From: Orientallactaga sibirica
Lineage: Eukaryota > Chordata > Mammalia > Rodentia > Dipodidae
DNA length: 64,000 bases
NCBI GenBank assembly: GCA_036365145.1
Contig: JAEOAD010000888.1
Span: 4,295,001-4,359,000, forward strand
Direction: 5' to 3'
Numbering within the stretch: the first letter of the stretch is position 1; every line of letters starts with the position of its first letter. The notes beneath the pieces were generated by a model. The model was not told the DNA's origin and made no database searches. It saw nothing but the letters and a program-made list of their open reading frames with translations. The translations under genes and the position numbers were made by a program. Positions 24,720 through 35,208 of this stretch are shown one piece after another.

Positions 24720-25185
24720 ACACCAGCACCACATGGGCCAAACAAAAAACATTTGTGGGTTCAGGCCCATCAAGCAGGCGCGAAGCTTACCTCTGTACAG
24801 TGGATGGAAAAAAAGAGGGAGGAGCTTATTCCACAGGCCTGGTTTCAGATCCTAACACTGCCAGTATCTGGGAGAATGGATGACTGGCCCAAGGTCACCT
24901 AGCCATCAGTGAAAATGTTGAAGTGAATGTGTCTCTGGTGGAGTCCCTGTGTCTCAGGCCCACAGAGGAATCTCCTGGACTTGCCCTGCCATGCTGACCC
25001 TGTCAGTGCTCTCTCCCTGGACTCTGGGTTGAGCCCAGCATCACTTACATAAGTCTGCAGCAGTGTAGATGTATTCTTCTGCATGTAGAGGGCCAGGCTG
25101 TAGGCTTGACTGATGGGCTCTGCTGGGGAGATGGGGGTCGCAGGACTGAGGAGTAGCAACAACAGGCTCAGTAAGCAGAGGGGTC
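17696..25185 (-). CDS. Ctf2: Ctf2, cardiotrophin-2/neuropoietin (exons 2 and 3; exon 1 not located)
   Basis: Minus strand: exon 2 at 25185-25049 and exon 3 at 18154-17696, both open and joined in phase by GT-AG sites. Exon 2 holds the signal-peptide core PLCLLSLLLLLLSPATPISP and helix A (EPISQAYSLALYMQKNTS). Exon 3 runs LQYQGSPFSDPGFSAPELQL to LALLKAKYPA. From the shared Pro to the stop there are 197 residues, the same as I recall for the 204-residue mouse protein. A first exon of about 19 coding bases (six codons and one base) is therefore expected upstream; I could not identify it. Neuropoietin is a secreted CNTF-like cytokine acting through CNTFR, LIFR and gp130. The human copy is a pseudogene; here no disabling change is seen. 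Confidence 0.9.
18240..18540. other. Unique Ctf2 intron 2 sequence
   Basis: Nothing recognised beyond AT-rich stretches near 18490-18540. Confidence 0.45.
18560..18975 (-). repeat. B1-like SINE split by long B2-like variant
   Basis: The insert 18626-18878 is flanked by CTATGTAGTTTC (18614-18625 and 18879-18890). Confidence 0.9.
18980..20160 (-). repeat. Reverse-oriented SINE block
   Basis: B1-like 18982-19143, B2-like 19155-19345, B1-like 19358-19525, a forward B1-like 3' end at 19560-19597, (GAAA)n 19597-19628, B2-like 19629-19806, B1-like 19812-19975, B2-like 19985-20153. Confidence 0.82.
20190..21562 (+). repeat. Forward-oriented SINE block
   Basis: B1-like 20190-20365, B2-like 20382-20580, B1-like 20588-20740, short B2-like 20742-20915, B1-like 20928-21070, 21076-21205, 21212-21385 and 21405-21562, nearly all head to tail. 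Confidence 0.85.
21630..22035 (-). repeat. (TTTA)n, B1-like and B2-like SINEs
   Basis: Microsatellite 21630-21676; reverse B1-like 21678-21815; reverse B2-like 21818-22035 of the longer type (GCACATGTGTCACCTTTTGC). Confidence 0.82.
22036..22345. other. Low-information intronic sequence with TG-rich patch
   Basis: TG/TA-rich stretch 22188-22275; decayed ID/B4-like fragment near 22280-22335. No gene. Confidence 0.4.
22346..22515 (-). repeat. B1-like SINE with 40-base T tail
   Basis: Reverse copy; the long uninterrupted T run suggests a fairly recent insertion. Confidence 0.85.
22552..22765 (+). repeat. B2-like SINE
   Basis: Forward copy with intact GGGCTGGAGAGATGGCTTGG head and AATAAAATC tail. 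One of few forward copies in this stretch. Confidence 0.88.
22770..23430 (-). repeat. Three worn B2-like SINEs
   Basis: Reverse copies at 22772-22957, 22965-23153 and 23272-23428, the last lacking the middle; a decayed B1-like piece lies at 23160-23275. Confidence 0.75.
23438..23716 (-). repeat. (TTTC)n and long B2-like variant
   Basis: About 17 TTTC units (23438-23505) form the tail of a reverse long B2-like copy. Confidence 0.85.
23720..24290 (-). repeat. B2-like, B2-like and B1-like SINEs
   Basis: Reverse copies at 23725-23878 (worn), 23928-24122 and 24135-24288. Confidence 0.8.
24300..24545. other. Ctf2 intron 2 sequence with MIR fragment
   Basis: TTTTACAGGTGGAGAAACTG at 24336 is a MIR core signature. 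No other feature. Confidence 0.5.
24546..24722 (+). repeat. B1-like SINE with (CA)n tail
   Basis: Forward copy with deletions; tail turned into about 16 CA units (24682-24713). Confidence 0.8.
25049..25185 (-). CDS. Ctf2: Ctf2 coding exon 2
   Basis: Acceptor TCCTCTGCCAG preceded by a pyrimidine tract, donor GTAAGTGA. It is 137 nt and starts in phase 1. Upstream in-frame ATG codons at 25237 lie in what looks like intron, so I do not use them as a start. Confidence 0.88.
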
Positions 25186-25424
25186 CTGGCAGAGGACATG
25201 AAAGGTCAGCACCAAATCCCTGACACTGCCTGCTCACTCACTCACTCACTCACTCATTCATTCATTCCAACAACTCTTTCAAACAGTATAGCCCCTGTGG
25301 CCAGCCATAGTTTGTCTATTCAAGTTAGGGCAAAACTCACCTGGTAGGCAGATTGTTTCCAGCTCAGAACTCCAAGTTTCTTTGAATTCCAGACTCAGGT
25401 ATTCTGTTTTCAATTCTCTCTCTC
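25186..25424. other. Sequence upstream of Ctf2 exon 2
   Basis: Contains (TCAC)n at 25234-25262. I searched here for Ctf2 exon 1 and found no convincing ATG-donor pair. Confidence 0.4.
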
Positions 25425-25438
25425 TCTCTCTCTCTCTT

Positions 25439-25472
<34 letters not shown>

Positions 25473-26060
25473 CGAGGTAGGGTCTCACTCTAGTCCAGGC
25501 TGACCTGGAATTCACTCTGTAGTCTCAGGGTGGCCTCGAACTCACGGCTATCCTCCTACCTCTGCCTCCCGAGTGCTGGGATTAAAGGGGTGTGCCACCA
25601 CGCCCGGACAATTTTCTCTTTTTTGGGGGTTGGGGGTAGAGTTTCACTCCAGCCCAGGTTGACCTGGATTTCTCTATGTATGTATTCTCAGGCTAGACTT
25701 GAACTCACAGTGATCCTCCTACCTCTGCCTCCCTAGTGCTGGGATTAAAAGGGTTCTGCACCACCACATCTGGCATTTTTTTTTTTTTTTTTTTTGAGGT
25801 AGGGTCTCACTCTAGTTCAAGTTGACCTGGAATTCACTATGTAGTCTTAGGGTGGCCTCGAACTCATAGCAATCCCCCTACCTCTGCCTCCCAAGTGCTG
25901 GGATTATAGGTGTGCACCACCACACCCAGTTCTTTTTTTCTTCTTTTTGAGACAGCATATCACTATGTAGCCCAGGTTGGCCTAGAACTCTTGGTCGTCT
26001 TGCCTCTGCCTCTCTAGTGCTGGGATTACAGGACTGTGCCACCATGCTTAGCTATGTGTT
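25425..26060 (-). repeat. Run of B1-like SINEs
   Basis: Reverse copies at 25425-25608 (T tail over 30), 25618-25775, 25778-25932 and an older 25935-26055. Confidence 0.85.
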
Positions 26061-26159
26061 TCTTACCCTAAATGCTCGTTACAAGGATATTCCCATTGTG
26101 ACAATTCATCTGGTTATACAAGAATTACTTGATTTGTATATTTTTTAGTACATTTGTTA

Positions 26160-26710
26160 CTTTTTAAATATTTATTTTGTTTTATTTGAGAGAGGGAGGG
26201 GAGCAAAGGCAGATAGAGAGAGAATGGGCATGCCACAGCCTTCAGCTGCTGCTAAGGAACTCCAGATGCATGCACCACCTTGTGCATCTGGCTTATGTGG
26301 GTCCTGGGTAATCGAACCTGGGTCCTTTGGCTTTGTAGGCAAGTGCCTTAACTGCTAAGTCATCCACCCTACCCCAATTTTTTACTTTTTTTTTTTTTTT
26401 TTTTTGGTTTTTTGCAAGGTAGGGTCTCACTCTGGTCCAGGCTGACCTGGAATTCACTAAGTAGTCTCAGGGTGGCCTCGATCTCTTGGCGATCCTCCTA
26501 CCTCTGCCTCCCAAGTGCTGGGATTAAAGGCGTGCGCCACCACGCCCGGCCTACTTTTTTTTTTTTGTTTTGTTTTTCGAGGCAGGGTCTCACTCTGGCC
26601 CAGGCTGACCTGGAATTAACTATGTAGTCTCAGGGTGGCCTTGAACTCATGATGATCCTCCTACCTCTGCCTCCCGAGTGCTGGGATTAAAGGCGTGTGC
26701 CACCACGCCC
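26160..26710 (-). repeat. B2-like then two B1-like SINEs
   Basis: Reverse copies at 26160-26375, 26385-26552 and 26555-26712. Confidence 0.85.
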
Positions 26711-26712
26711 TG

Positions 26713-27002
26713 CCAATTTTTTACTTTTAAAATTATTTTATTTATTTTTTGGAGAGAGACACAGAGAGAGACAGACAGAGAGGGAGAAGGAGACAGAGAA
26801 TGGGCGCACCAGCAGTCTCAGCAGCTGAGAACGAAATCCAGATGTGTGCACCCCCTTGTGGGCAAGTGCGGCATTGCACCCTTGCCTCACTTTGCATCTG
26901 GCTAAACATGGGACCTGGAGATTGGAACCCGGTTCTTAGGCTTAGCAAGCTGGTGCTTTAACCACTAAGCCATCTCTCCAGCCCCCAATTTTTTACTTTT
27001 AA
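26713..27002 (-). repeat. Long B2-like variant with 18-bp target duplication
   Basis: CCAATTTTTTACTTTTAA at 26713-26730 and again at 26985-27002 bounds a reverse long B2-like copy. Confidence 0.92.
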
Positions 27003-27280
27003 TAAAAACTTTCAAACAATCAAAGATTTATCTAGAGTGGAACTGCTTGTCCCCTTCCTCCCACTGCTGCCACTTCAGCCTGAGCCCCATCACCTTTCTT
27101 CTCCCTGGTCTTTCTCCACCTGTGTCCTCCCTGTGCAGGCCTCCATGTCCAAGCATGCTCCGCCCCTTCCCTGACGTTTGCATGACTCCCCAGTCATTCA
27201 GAGTAAAATCCAAATCCCACAATGTGGCTCGAAAAGGTTCTGTGCTTGGGCACTGGCTTTCTTTCTTTCTTTTTTGATTT
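27003..27280. other. Intergenic sequence, no gene seen
   Basis: CTCCATGTCCAAGCATGCTC and CCCCAGTCATTCAGAGTAAA lie here; no splice-supported ORF. May be an old repeat. Confidence 0.4.
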
Positions 27281-27660
27281 TTAAAAATATTTTTATTTAC
27301 ATTTAGAGAGAGAGAGATAAAGAGACAAAGAATGGGGGCACCAGAGCCTCTTGCCACTGCAAGAAAACTCTAGATGCATGTGCCATTTTGTGTATCTGGC
27401 TTTACATGGGTACTGGGGAATCAAACCTGGGTCCTTTGGCTTTGCTAGCAAGCACCTTAATGGCTAAGCCAGCTCTACAGCCCTTTCTTTCTTTTTTGAA
27501 ATAGAATTTCATGTAGCCTAGGTTGGCCTCAAACTCACTATGTAGCTGGGGAATTGAACCCAGGCCTTCCGGCTTTGCAAGCAAGCACCTTTATCCACTG
27601 AGCTAACTCTCCAGCTCTATTATATATAGCACCTTAACTGCTAAGCCATCCCTCTAGTAT
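27281..27660 (-). repeat. B2-like SINE and B2/ID fragments
   Basis: Reverse B2-like 27285-27483; shorter pieces 27545-27618 and 27625-27650. Confidence 0.75.
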
Positions 27661-27903
27661 AATTAAAATTATACTCTTATATCCGCTCTCCCTTGCCCCC
27701 AATCCACTGAGGGCCCTCCTCAGTGGGGTTATTGGTGCTCTCCATGGGGTCATGAATGCATCAGTCAGTCTCCGTGGGGGCAGGAGACAATGCCACAGGA
27801 CACTCCTTTCCACACTATGGTTCTTACAATCTTTCTGCCCCCACCACAGCTGTGTGTTTTCTAGGCAAACCAACTGAGCTACATCCTCAGCCACCAGCCT
27901 TCC

Positions 27904-28216
27904 TTTTACTCTTTATTTTATTTTATTTTATTTTATTTTATTTTTGGAGAGAGACACAGATAGAGACAGAGAGAGAGGGGAGAGGAAGACAGATAGAGAT
28001 GGGCGCACCAGCAGTGTCTCAGCTGCTGCGAATGAAATCCAGATGCGTGCGCCCCCTTGTGGTCAAGTGCATCATTGCACCCTTGCGTCACTTTGCATCT
28101 GGCTAAACGTGGGACCTGGAGATTGGAACTGCTGGAGATTGCAACCAGGTTTCTTATGCTTAGGAGGCAGGCGCCTTAACCGCTAAGCCATCTCTCCAGC
28201 CCTACTCTTTATTTTG
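27904..28216 (-). repeat. Long B2-like variant
   Basis: (TTTTA)n tail 27915-27942, body to 28202; flanked by TACTCTTTATTTT (27906, 28203) as target duplication. Confidence 0.88.
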
Positions 28217-28532
28217 AAATAGAGTCTCATTAAGTTGCTCAGGCTGGCCTTCAACTTTCCATCCTCCTGCTACCTCGGCCTCCTGAGTGCTGGGATTACA
28301 GGCATGTGTCACCAGACCCTGCCGGTTTTCAATTTGAATACACACTGCCAAACTGTCCTCTCAAAGGTCTGGTCTGGTTTATGTTCCCACCAAAGGAGTA
28401 AGGGTCAGAGACTAGCAGAACTCCTTGTCACCAGCCAGGGTGTAAGGAAAGGCAAATATCGGACAATTTCCTTATTTACCCTATATCACTGAGTCCTCAG
28501 AAGTTCAGAACAAGTGAACTGAAGATTGAAAG

Positions 28533-28965
28533 TGAGGGCTGGAGAGATGGCTTAACGGTTAAGGCACTTGCCTGCGAAGCCTGAGGACCTACGTATGATT
28601 CTACAGATCCCATGTACACTAGATGTACATGACGTCGCATGTATCTGGAGTTCATTTGCAGTGGCTGGAGGCTCTGGTACGCCCATTCTCTCTCATAAAT
28701 AAATAAGTAAATAGGGCTGGAGAGATGGCTTAGCGGTTAAGGCACATGCCTGTAAAGCCTAAGTAACCCCGTTTGATTCTCCAGGTCCCACGTTAGCCAG
28801 ATGCACATGCTGGCTCATGTGTCTGGAGTTTGTTTGCAGTGGCTAGAGGCCCTGGCACGCCCATTCTCACTCTCTCTCTCTCTCCCTTCCTCCCTCTCTC
28901 TGTCTCTAATAAATAAATAAAAATAAAATCTTTTAAAAAATAAGTAAATAAATAAATTTTTTAAA
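28533..28965 (+). repeat. Two B2-like SINEs, head to tail
   Basis: Forward copies 28533-28710 and 28712-28940. The second starts in the AAATAAATAAG tail of the first. Confidence 0.88.
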
Positions 28966-28974
28966 AAGAAGGTT

Positions 28975-29130
28975 TAGCCGGGCGTGGTGGTGCACGCCTT
29001 TAATCCCAGCACCCGGGAGGCAGAGGTAGGAGGATCGCCGAGAGTTCAAGGCCATCCTGAGACTACATAGTTAATTCCAGGTCAGCCTGGACCAGAGTGA
29101 GACCCTACCTCGCAAAACCAAAAAAAAAAA
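28975..29130 (+). repeat. B1-like SINE, young
   Basis: Near-consensus AGCCGGGCGTGGTGGTGCAC, unbroken A tail and flanking AAGAAGGTTT duplication. Confidence 0.92.
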
Positions 29131-29138
29131 AAAAAAAA

Positions 29139-29262
29139 AAGAAGGTTTGAGAGGGGGAGGGGTATGATGGAGAGTGGAGTTTCAAAGGGGAAAGTGGGGG
29201 GAGAGAGGGAATTATCATGGGATATTGTCTACAATTATGGAAGTTGTCAATAAAAAAATAAA
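29139..29262 (+). mobile_element. LINE-1 3' UTR end fragment
   Basis: GATGGAGAGTGGAGTTTCAA, GGGAATTATCATGGGATATT and GTCTACAATTATGGAAGTTG followed by TCAATAAA and an A-rich tail look like a rodent L1 3' terminus. A B1-like SINE has entered at its 5' edge, leaving AAGAAGGTTT on both sides (about 28965 and 29139). Confidence 0.55.
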
Positions 29263-29274
29263 AAAATAAAAAGA

Positions 29275-30365
29275 AGGGGCTGGAGAGATGGCTTAGCAGT
29301 TAAGGCGTTTGCCTGCAAAGCCAGAGGATCCCGGTTCGATTCTCCAGGACCCACATAAACCAGATAGACAAAGGGGCGCATGCATCTGGAGTTCATTTTT
29401 GCAGGGGCTGGAGGCCCTGACACACCCATTCTCTCCCTTTCTCCCTCTCTCTCTGCCTCTTTCTCTCAAATAAATAAATAAATAATTAAATAAATAAAAC
29501 ATAAAAAGGTAAAAAAGAGGGCTGGAGAGATGGCTTAGCGGTTAAGGTGCCTGCCTGCTAAGCCTAAGATCCTGGTTCCAATCTCCAGGTCCCACATTTA
29601 GCCAGATGCAAAGTGATGCAAGGGCGCAATGCCGCACTTGACCACAAGGGGGCGCACACATCTGGATTTTCTTCACAGCAGCTGAGAGACTGCTGGCGGG
29701 CCCATCTCTGTCTCCCTCTCCCTCTCTGTCTGTCTCTCTCTGTCTCTTTCCAAAAATAAAATTTTTTTAAAAAATTAAAAAATATTTTAAAGAAAGAAAA
29801 GAAAAAAAGCTGGGCATGGTGGCACACATCTTTAATCCCAGCACTCAGGAGGCAGAAGTAGGAGGATTGCCATGAGTTTGAGGCCACCCTGAGACTACAC
29901 AGCAAATTCGAGGTCAGTCAGTCTGGGCTACAGTGAGACCCTATCTTGAAAAGCAAGGCTTTAATCCCAGCACTTGGGAGGCAGAAGTAGGAGGATTGCC
30001 ATGAGTTTGAGGCTGCCCTGAGATAACATAGTGAATTCTAGGTCAGTCGGGGCTAGAGTGAGACCCTAGCTCGAAAAAAAAAAAAAAAAGAAAAAAAGAA
30101 AAAAAAGAAAGAAAGAAAGAAAAGAAAAGAAAAGAAAAGAAAAAGGAAGAAAAAGAAGGGCTGGAGAGATGGCTTAGTGGTTAAGGTGCTTGCCTGCAAA
30201 GCCAAAGGACCCAGGTTTGATTCCCCAGGACACATGTAAGCCAGATGTATAAAGTGGTGCATTCTTCTGGAGTTCATTTGCAGCAGCTGGACGCCCTGGC
30301 GTGCCCATATTCATTCTCTCTCTCTCTCTTTCCCTCTTAAATAAATTAGTAAAAATAAAATATTT
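29275..30365 (+). repeat. Forward-oriented SINE block
   Basis: B2-like 29275-29500, long B2-like 29519-29770, B1-like 29808-29955, partial B1-like 29957-30082, (GAAA)n-type tail to 30155, B2-like 30157-30362. Confidence 0.87.
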
Positions 30366-32045
30366 TTAAAAAGAAAATGACATTTGTACTGGGTATGCAA
30401 GACTTTTTCCTTGTCTAAGCAATACAATATAATGGCTACTCACACAGCACTGACATTTTATCAATTATTGTAAGTAACCTAGAGATGATCCAAAATAGAT
30501 TGGAGCATTGTGGAGCTTCTATACAAATACCACTGCATTTTATATAAGGGACTGGAGCATTATCCGGGTGTCGATACCCAGGTGAGTCTGAACTAGCACA
30601 TAAGAGGCCCTCAATAAATACTCATTGAATGAAAAACGAATAAAGCCTCTCGTATATGGTTGTAGAGGTTTTCAGCTGGTGCACTGAACAGCCAAGATGT
30701 GGCTGCCAGAGCCTCCTCCTCTCCTGGTCTCTGGGCCCTGGTGACCTGTCCCCTCACTCACCTAGCAGACAGCACATGCTCCCTCCTTGGCTCCTTCCTC
30801 TGGGATCTCTGGGTTTTCCAGGATACCTATCCTCCTGTCCCTCTGGTTTTATACTTGAGGCTGAGCCCTAGAGCCGCCCAGGAGGGAGGAAAGTATCTGC
30901 CCTGGGGAAGGAAGGCAGGCAGTGGACAGGGTCCTGGCAAAGAATGAGGTAGACCCTGCCAGGAGACAAGACCGGGAGAGGTTTGGGAGGTACCCAGATG
31001 AGGGCACGTATTCTAGGCTAAGTGGAAGCCCCCCGAGGCGGGGAAGAGGCAGGGAAGGGGGCACTAAGATGATACCCTAGACCCTTACAGCCCCCAAGCT
31101 AAACCCTAAACCTTGGTGGTGAGGAACGTAGAGGCAAGGGCAGGGAGAGGATTATGGGGGACAAAGGGACCGCCCTGCTCCCTGCTGCTCCGCACGTCCT
31201 GGGATCCAGTTACCCATGAAAAGGCCGCCCCTGCTCCGCCCATGGGGACCCAGGCATTGGGCCTTGACTTCTAAGGAGCTTGGAAAAGGGGCAGGAGGAG
31301 TGGTGTGGGAACCCCAACACCTACACCCAGGTGCACACTCGTTCACACACATGTCCTGGCACACAGGAAGCTTGTGTACAGTCTCATGTCTTCATTCTTC
31401 CAGATATGTCTGGACCCTACTGTGTGTTCCCTGTTATAAGTGCTTGGGCATAAAGCCCAAAACAAAAATCTCTGTCTTCATAGAGCTGACATTAGTAGGC
31501 ATATCTATGTGCATGTCATATGAGGCGTACACATGTCATACACCCAGAGTCCCAGAGGTGATTGTGTCCTGAATACCTGGAAGCCCAGCCCATGGCACCT
31601 GTACAGAGCAGAGGTGCACCATGCATAGTTACACACCATGTCTCAGCCTCTGACGAAATTTGAGAACCTGTTCCCCTGCCCAGGTACAATATGCAGGGAC
31701 ACACACACGTGCACACACACACTCTTTCTGAGATTCTCCTCCCTGGGAAAGCTTGTGGCTGAGGAGCAGGTCCGGGGACCAAGATGCAGGAGGTTTTGTT
31801 CTCTCTTCAGAGCTCTCATAACTTCTCCATGATGGAATGACCATCAGGTCTCACAGTGTCAGAGCACGTCAGCCAGGTCTTTACACTCTTCAAGGGACGG
31901 AAAATAGTTCTACCCTACCTCCCCTGGCTGAGGGTGACATGGAGGGAGAGGAGGTGCACATTCACTCAACTGATACAGTACATCATCTACTGTTATGTGG
32001 TGCTGAAGTGAATCGAGGGTTCTCCCAGCAAGGGACACCAATATG
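30366..32045. other. 1.7 kb unique intergenic island
   Basis: Nearly free of young SINEs. GCATTTTATATAAGGGACTG and TTATCCGGGTGTCGATACCC (30533-30582) look like an old mammalian repeat; CCTCAATAAATACTCATTGA at 30610 is MIR-like. The rest is G+C-rich and could hold Ctf2 exon 1 or an enhancer. No exon could be proven. Confidence 0.45.
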
Positions 32046-32067
32046 AGCTAATAAAAACGAAGGTTTC

Positions 32068-32575
32068 TGCTGGGCGTGGTGGCGCACGCCTTTAATCCCA
32101 GCACTCGGGAGGCAGCACTCGGGAGGATCGCCATGAGTTCGAGGCCATCCTGAGACTACAGAGTGAATTCCAGGGCAGCCTGAGCTAGAGTGAGACCCTA
32201 CCTCAAAAAAAAAAAAAAAAAAAAAAAAAAACCAAAGGTTTCAGACAGGTGTGGTGACACACACCTGTAATCCCAGCACTCAGGTGGCTGAGACAGGGGA
32301 TAACAGTTTTGAAACCAATTTGGGCTACATAGTGAGATGTTTCAAAAAATAAAATGGAGCTGGGTGTGGTGGTGCACGCCTTTAATCCCAGCACTCAGGA
32401 GACAGAAGTAGGAGGATCACCATGAGTTCAAGGCCACCCTGAGACTACATAGTGTATCCCAGGTCAGCCTGGATTAGAGTGAAACTCTATCTCAAAATAA
32501 AATAAAATAAAATAAAATAAAATAAAATAAAATAAAATAAAATAAAATAAAATAAAATAAAATAAAATAAAATGG
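32068..32575 (+). repeat. Three B1-like SINEs and (AAAAT)n
   Basis: Forward copies 32068-32230 (AGGCAGCACTCGGG repeated inside), older 32238-32355, and 32358-32490. The last has a tail expanded to about 16 AAAAT units (32492-32573). Confidence 0.88.
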
Positions 32576-33996
32576 GGCTGGAGAGATAGTTTAGAGGTTA
32601 ATGGGTTTGCCTGAAAAGCCTAAGACCTCATGTTCGAATCTCCAGGTCCCACGCAGCCAGATGCAAATGGTGATGCAAGCATGCAATGTCACACTTGCAC
32701 ACAAGGAGGTGCATGCATCTAGAATTTATTTATAGTGGCTAAGACCCTGGCATGCTCATTTTCTCTCTCTTTCTCTCTGCCTCCTTCTCTTGCTCTTTCA
32801 AAATAAATTTTAAAAATAAAAAGTAGGGGCTGGAAGGATGGCTAAGTGGTTAAAGTGTTTGCCTGCAAAGCCAAAGGATCCTGGTTTGATTCTCCAGGAC
32901 CCATGTAAGCCAGATGCACAAGGGGGTGGATGCATATGGAGTTCCTTTGCAGTGGCTGGAGGCCCTGGCATGCCCATTCTCTCTCTCTCTCCCTCTCTCT
33001 TTCCTCAAACAAATAAAAATAAAATATTTTTTAAAATAAATAAAAATAAAAAGTAAAAAATAAATGAGGGAGTGGACAGATGGCTTTGTGGTAAGGTGAA
33101 GCCTAATGACCCAGGTGTGATTCCCCAGTACCCACATTAGCCAGATGCACAAGGTAGTGCATACATCTGGAGTTATTTGCAGTGGCTTGGAGGCCCTGGT
33201 GTGCCCATTCTCTCTCTCATATAAATAAAATATAAGTAAATAAATAAAATTAGGGCTGGGGACATGGCTTTGTGGTTAAAGGTACTTGCTCACAAAGCCT
33301 GACAGCCGGAGTTTGATTCCCCAGTACCCACATAAACCATATATACAAGGTAGCACTTGTGTCTGGAGTTTGCAGCAGTAGGAGGCCCTAGAACGTTCAT
33401 TCCCATTCTCTCTCACATAAATAAATACTTAAAAATATAAAATGAGGGATGGAGAGATGGCTTAGCGGTTAAGGCGCCTGCCTGCTAAGCCTAAGAATGC
33501 TGGTTCCAATCTCCAGGTCCCACGTTTAGCCAGATGCAAAGTGACGCAAGGACCCAATGCCCCACTTGCCCACGAGGGGGGCACATGCATCTGGATTTCA
33601 TTCACAGCAGCTGAGAGACTGCTGGTGCACCCATCTCTGTCTTGCTTTCCCTATCTGTCTATCTCTCTCTGTGTCTCTCTCCAAAAATAAATAAAATAAT
33701 TTTAAAAAATTAAAAAAATATATAAAACGAAACAAGCCAGGTGTGGTGGCACACACTTTTAGTCCCAGCATTCTGGAGACTGAGTTTGAGGCCAGCCATG
33801 GCTAGAGTGAGATCCTCCCTAAAAATAATACTAAAAAGAAATAAAATAGGGCTGGAGAGATGGCTTAGTGGTTAAGGCGTTTGCCTGAAAAGCCAAAGGA
33901 TCCCGGTTCAATTCTCCAGGACCCATGAAAGCCAGATGCACAAGGGGGCACATGCATCTGGAGTTCATTTGCAATGGCTGGAAGCCCTGACGCGCC

Positions 33997-34038
<42 letters not shown>

Positions 34039-34090
34039 CTTTCTCTCTCTCAAATAAATAAATAAATAAATATTTAAAAAAAGAAATAAA
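32575..34090 (+). repeat. Forward-oriented B2-like block
   Basis: Long B2-like 32575-32822, B2-like 32826-33040, 33066-33245, 33252-33440, long B2-like 33446-33722, short B1-like 33735-33830, B2-like 33848-34075 with a (CT)n of about 20 units (33998-34034). Confidence 0.87.
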
Positions 34091-34880
34091 ATAAAATAAC
34101 CCAAGGTTTCCAAAAGTGACAAGGGGCCAAGAAGCCAAAAAAAGGGTCAGTATGATTAGTTGGGGTATAAGGAAAGCTTAGTTAAGGAGCTTAAGGCCAG
34201 AAAGGCTACTTACCTAAAGTCACACAGTAAAGCCAGGGCAGATCCTAGGCCCTTGCTCAGCTTGGGGTTGGAGGTAGGTGTCCCAGTCTGGACTGTGGGC
34301 TCAAGAAGGAAGGAGGTTGGGGACACAGATGGTTTTGAATTGGGGGCTCCTAAACAGCATCTCCAAGGATAGGGGCTGTCAGGCTGTTGGTGGGGGGCTG
34401 AGCTGGGCAGGCAGTGATGTCAGAAGATTAGGGCAGGCCCATTGAGTGTGTGCACTGAGGCGTGGCTGGGTCACGGCTGCTGTGTACAGGGAGGAGGGGT
34501 GGAGGGGCCAGACACTTGATCTGTATTATTCACAGGTGGTGTATGTGGGCCTCACCCAAGAGGGTAGGCCAACCCACCTAGCCTCACCACTGCCCCCCCT
34601 CTCAGGGGCTTCACTTTTTCCTGGACCTCCACATGCCCTTCACACCAAGACCAGTTCTTATTGTCCAATGTGTGCCTGTCTCTACCTCTGTTCTAGTCTC
34701 ATCAAAAGCTTTGGGACTTAGCAGGTTCGGGTTCTAGTCCTAACCTTGTTCATCACTAGCCAGGGCAGGTGGATCTCTCTTTGCATTGGTCTCTTGTTTC
34801 CTTCTTCTGGTATTGAGACTAAAACCTAGGACCTTTCTTATGCTAAGAAAGTGCACTTTCACTGAGTTACATCCCCTCTT
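34091..34880. other. Unique intergenic sequence
   Basis: No gene. MIR-like CCTAAAGTCACACAGTAAAG at 34212 and a reversed ID-like fragment at 34805-34875. Confidence 0.45.
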
Positions 34881-34889
34881 TCTCTTTCT

Positions 34890-35138
34890 TTTTTTAAATT
34901 TTTTTATATATTTAATTTATTTATTTGTAAGCAGAGACATGTAGAGAGGAGATAGAGAGAGAATGGGCATGCCAGGGCCTCTCTCTAGCCACTGCAAACG
35001 AACTCCAGATGCATGCGCCCCCTTGTGCATCTGGCTTATGTGGGAACTGGGGAACTGAACCTGGGTCCTTTGGCTTTGCAAGCAAGTGCCTTAACCACTA
35101 AGCCTTCTCTCCAGCCTGCTTGCTTGCTTGCTTGCTTG

Positions 35139-35208
<70 letters not shown>

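Noticed and set aside
25186..25237. In-frame ATG at 25237 as Ctf2 start
   Set aside because: The pyrimidine-rich CCTTTCATGTCCTCTGCCAG before exon 2 is a splice acceptor and the preceding (TGAG)n is intron-like; no signal peptide would result.
31969..31990. Minus-strand ATGTACTG as a possible Ctf2 exon 1
   Set aside because: It begins like the mouse start (Met-Tyr-Cys) but no GT donor in phase 1 follows and a TGA comes at once; an 8-mer match is not enough.
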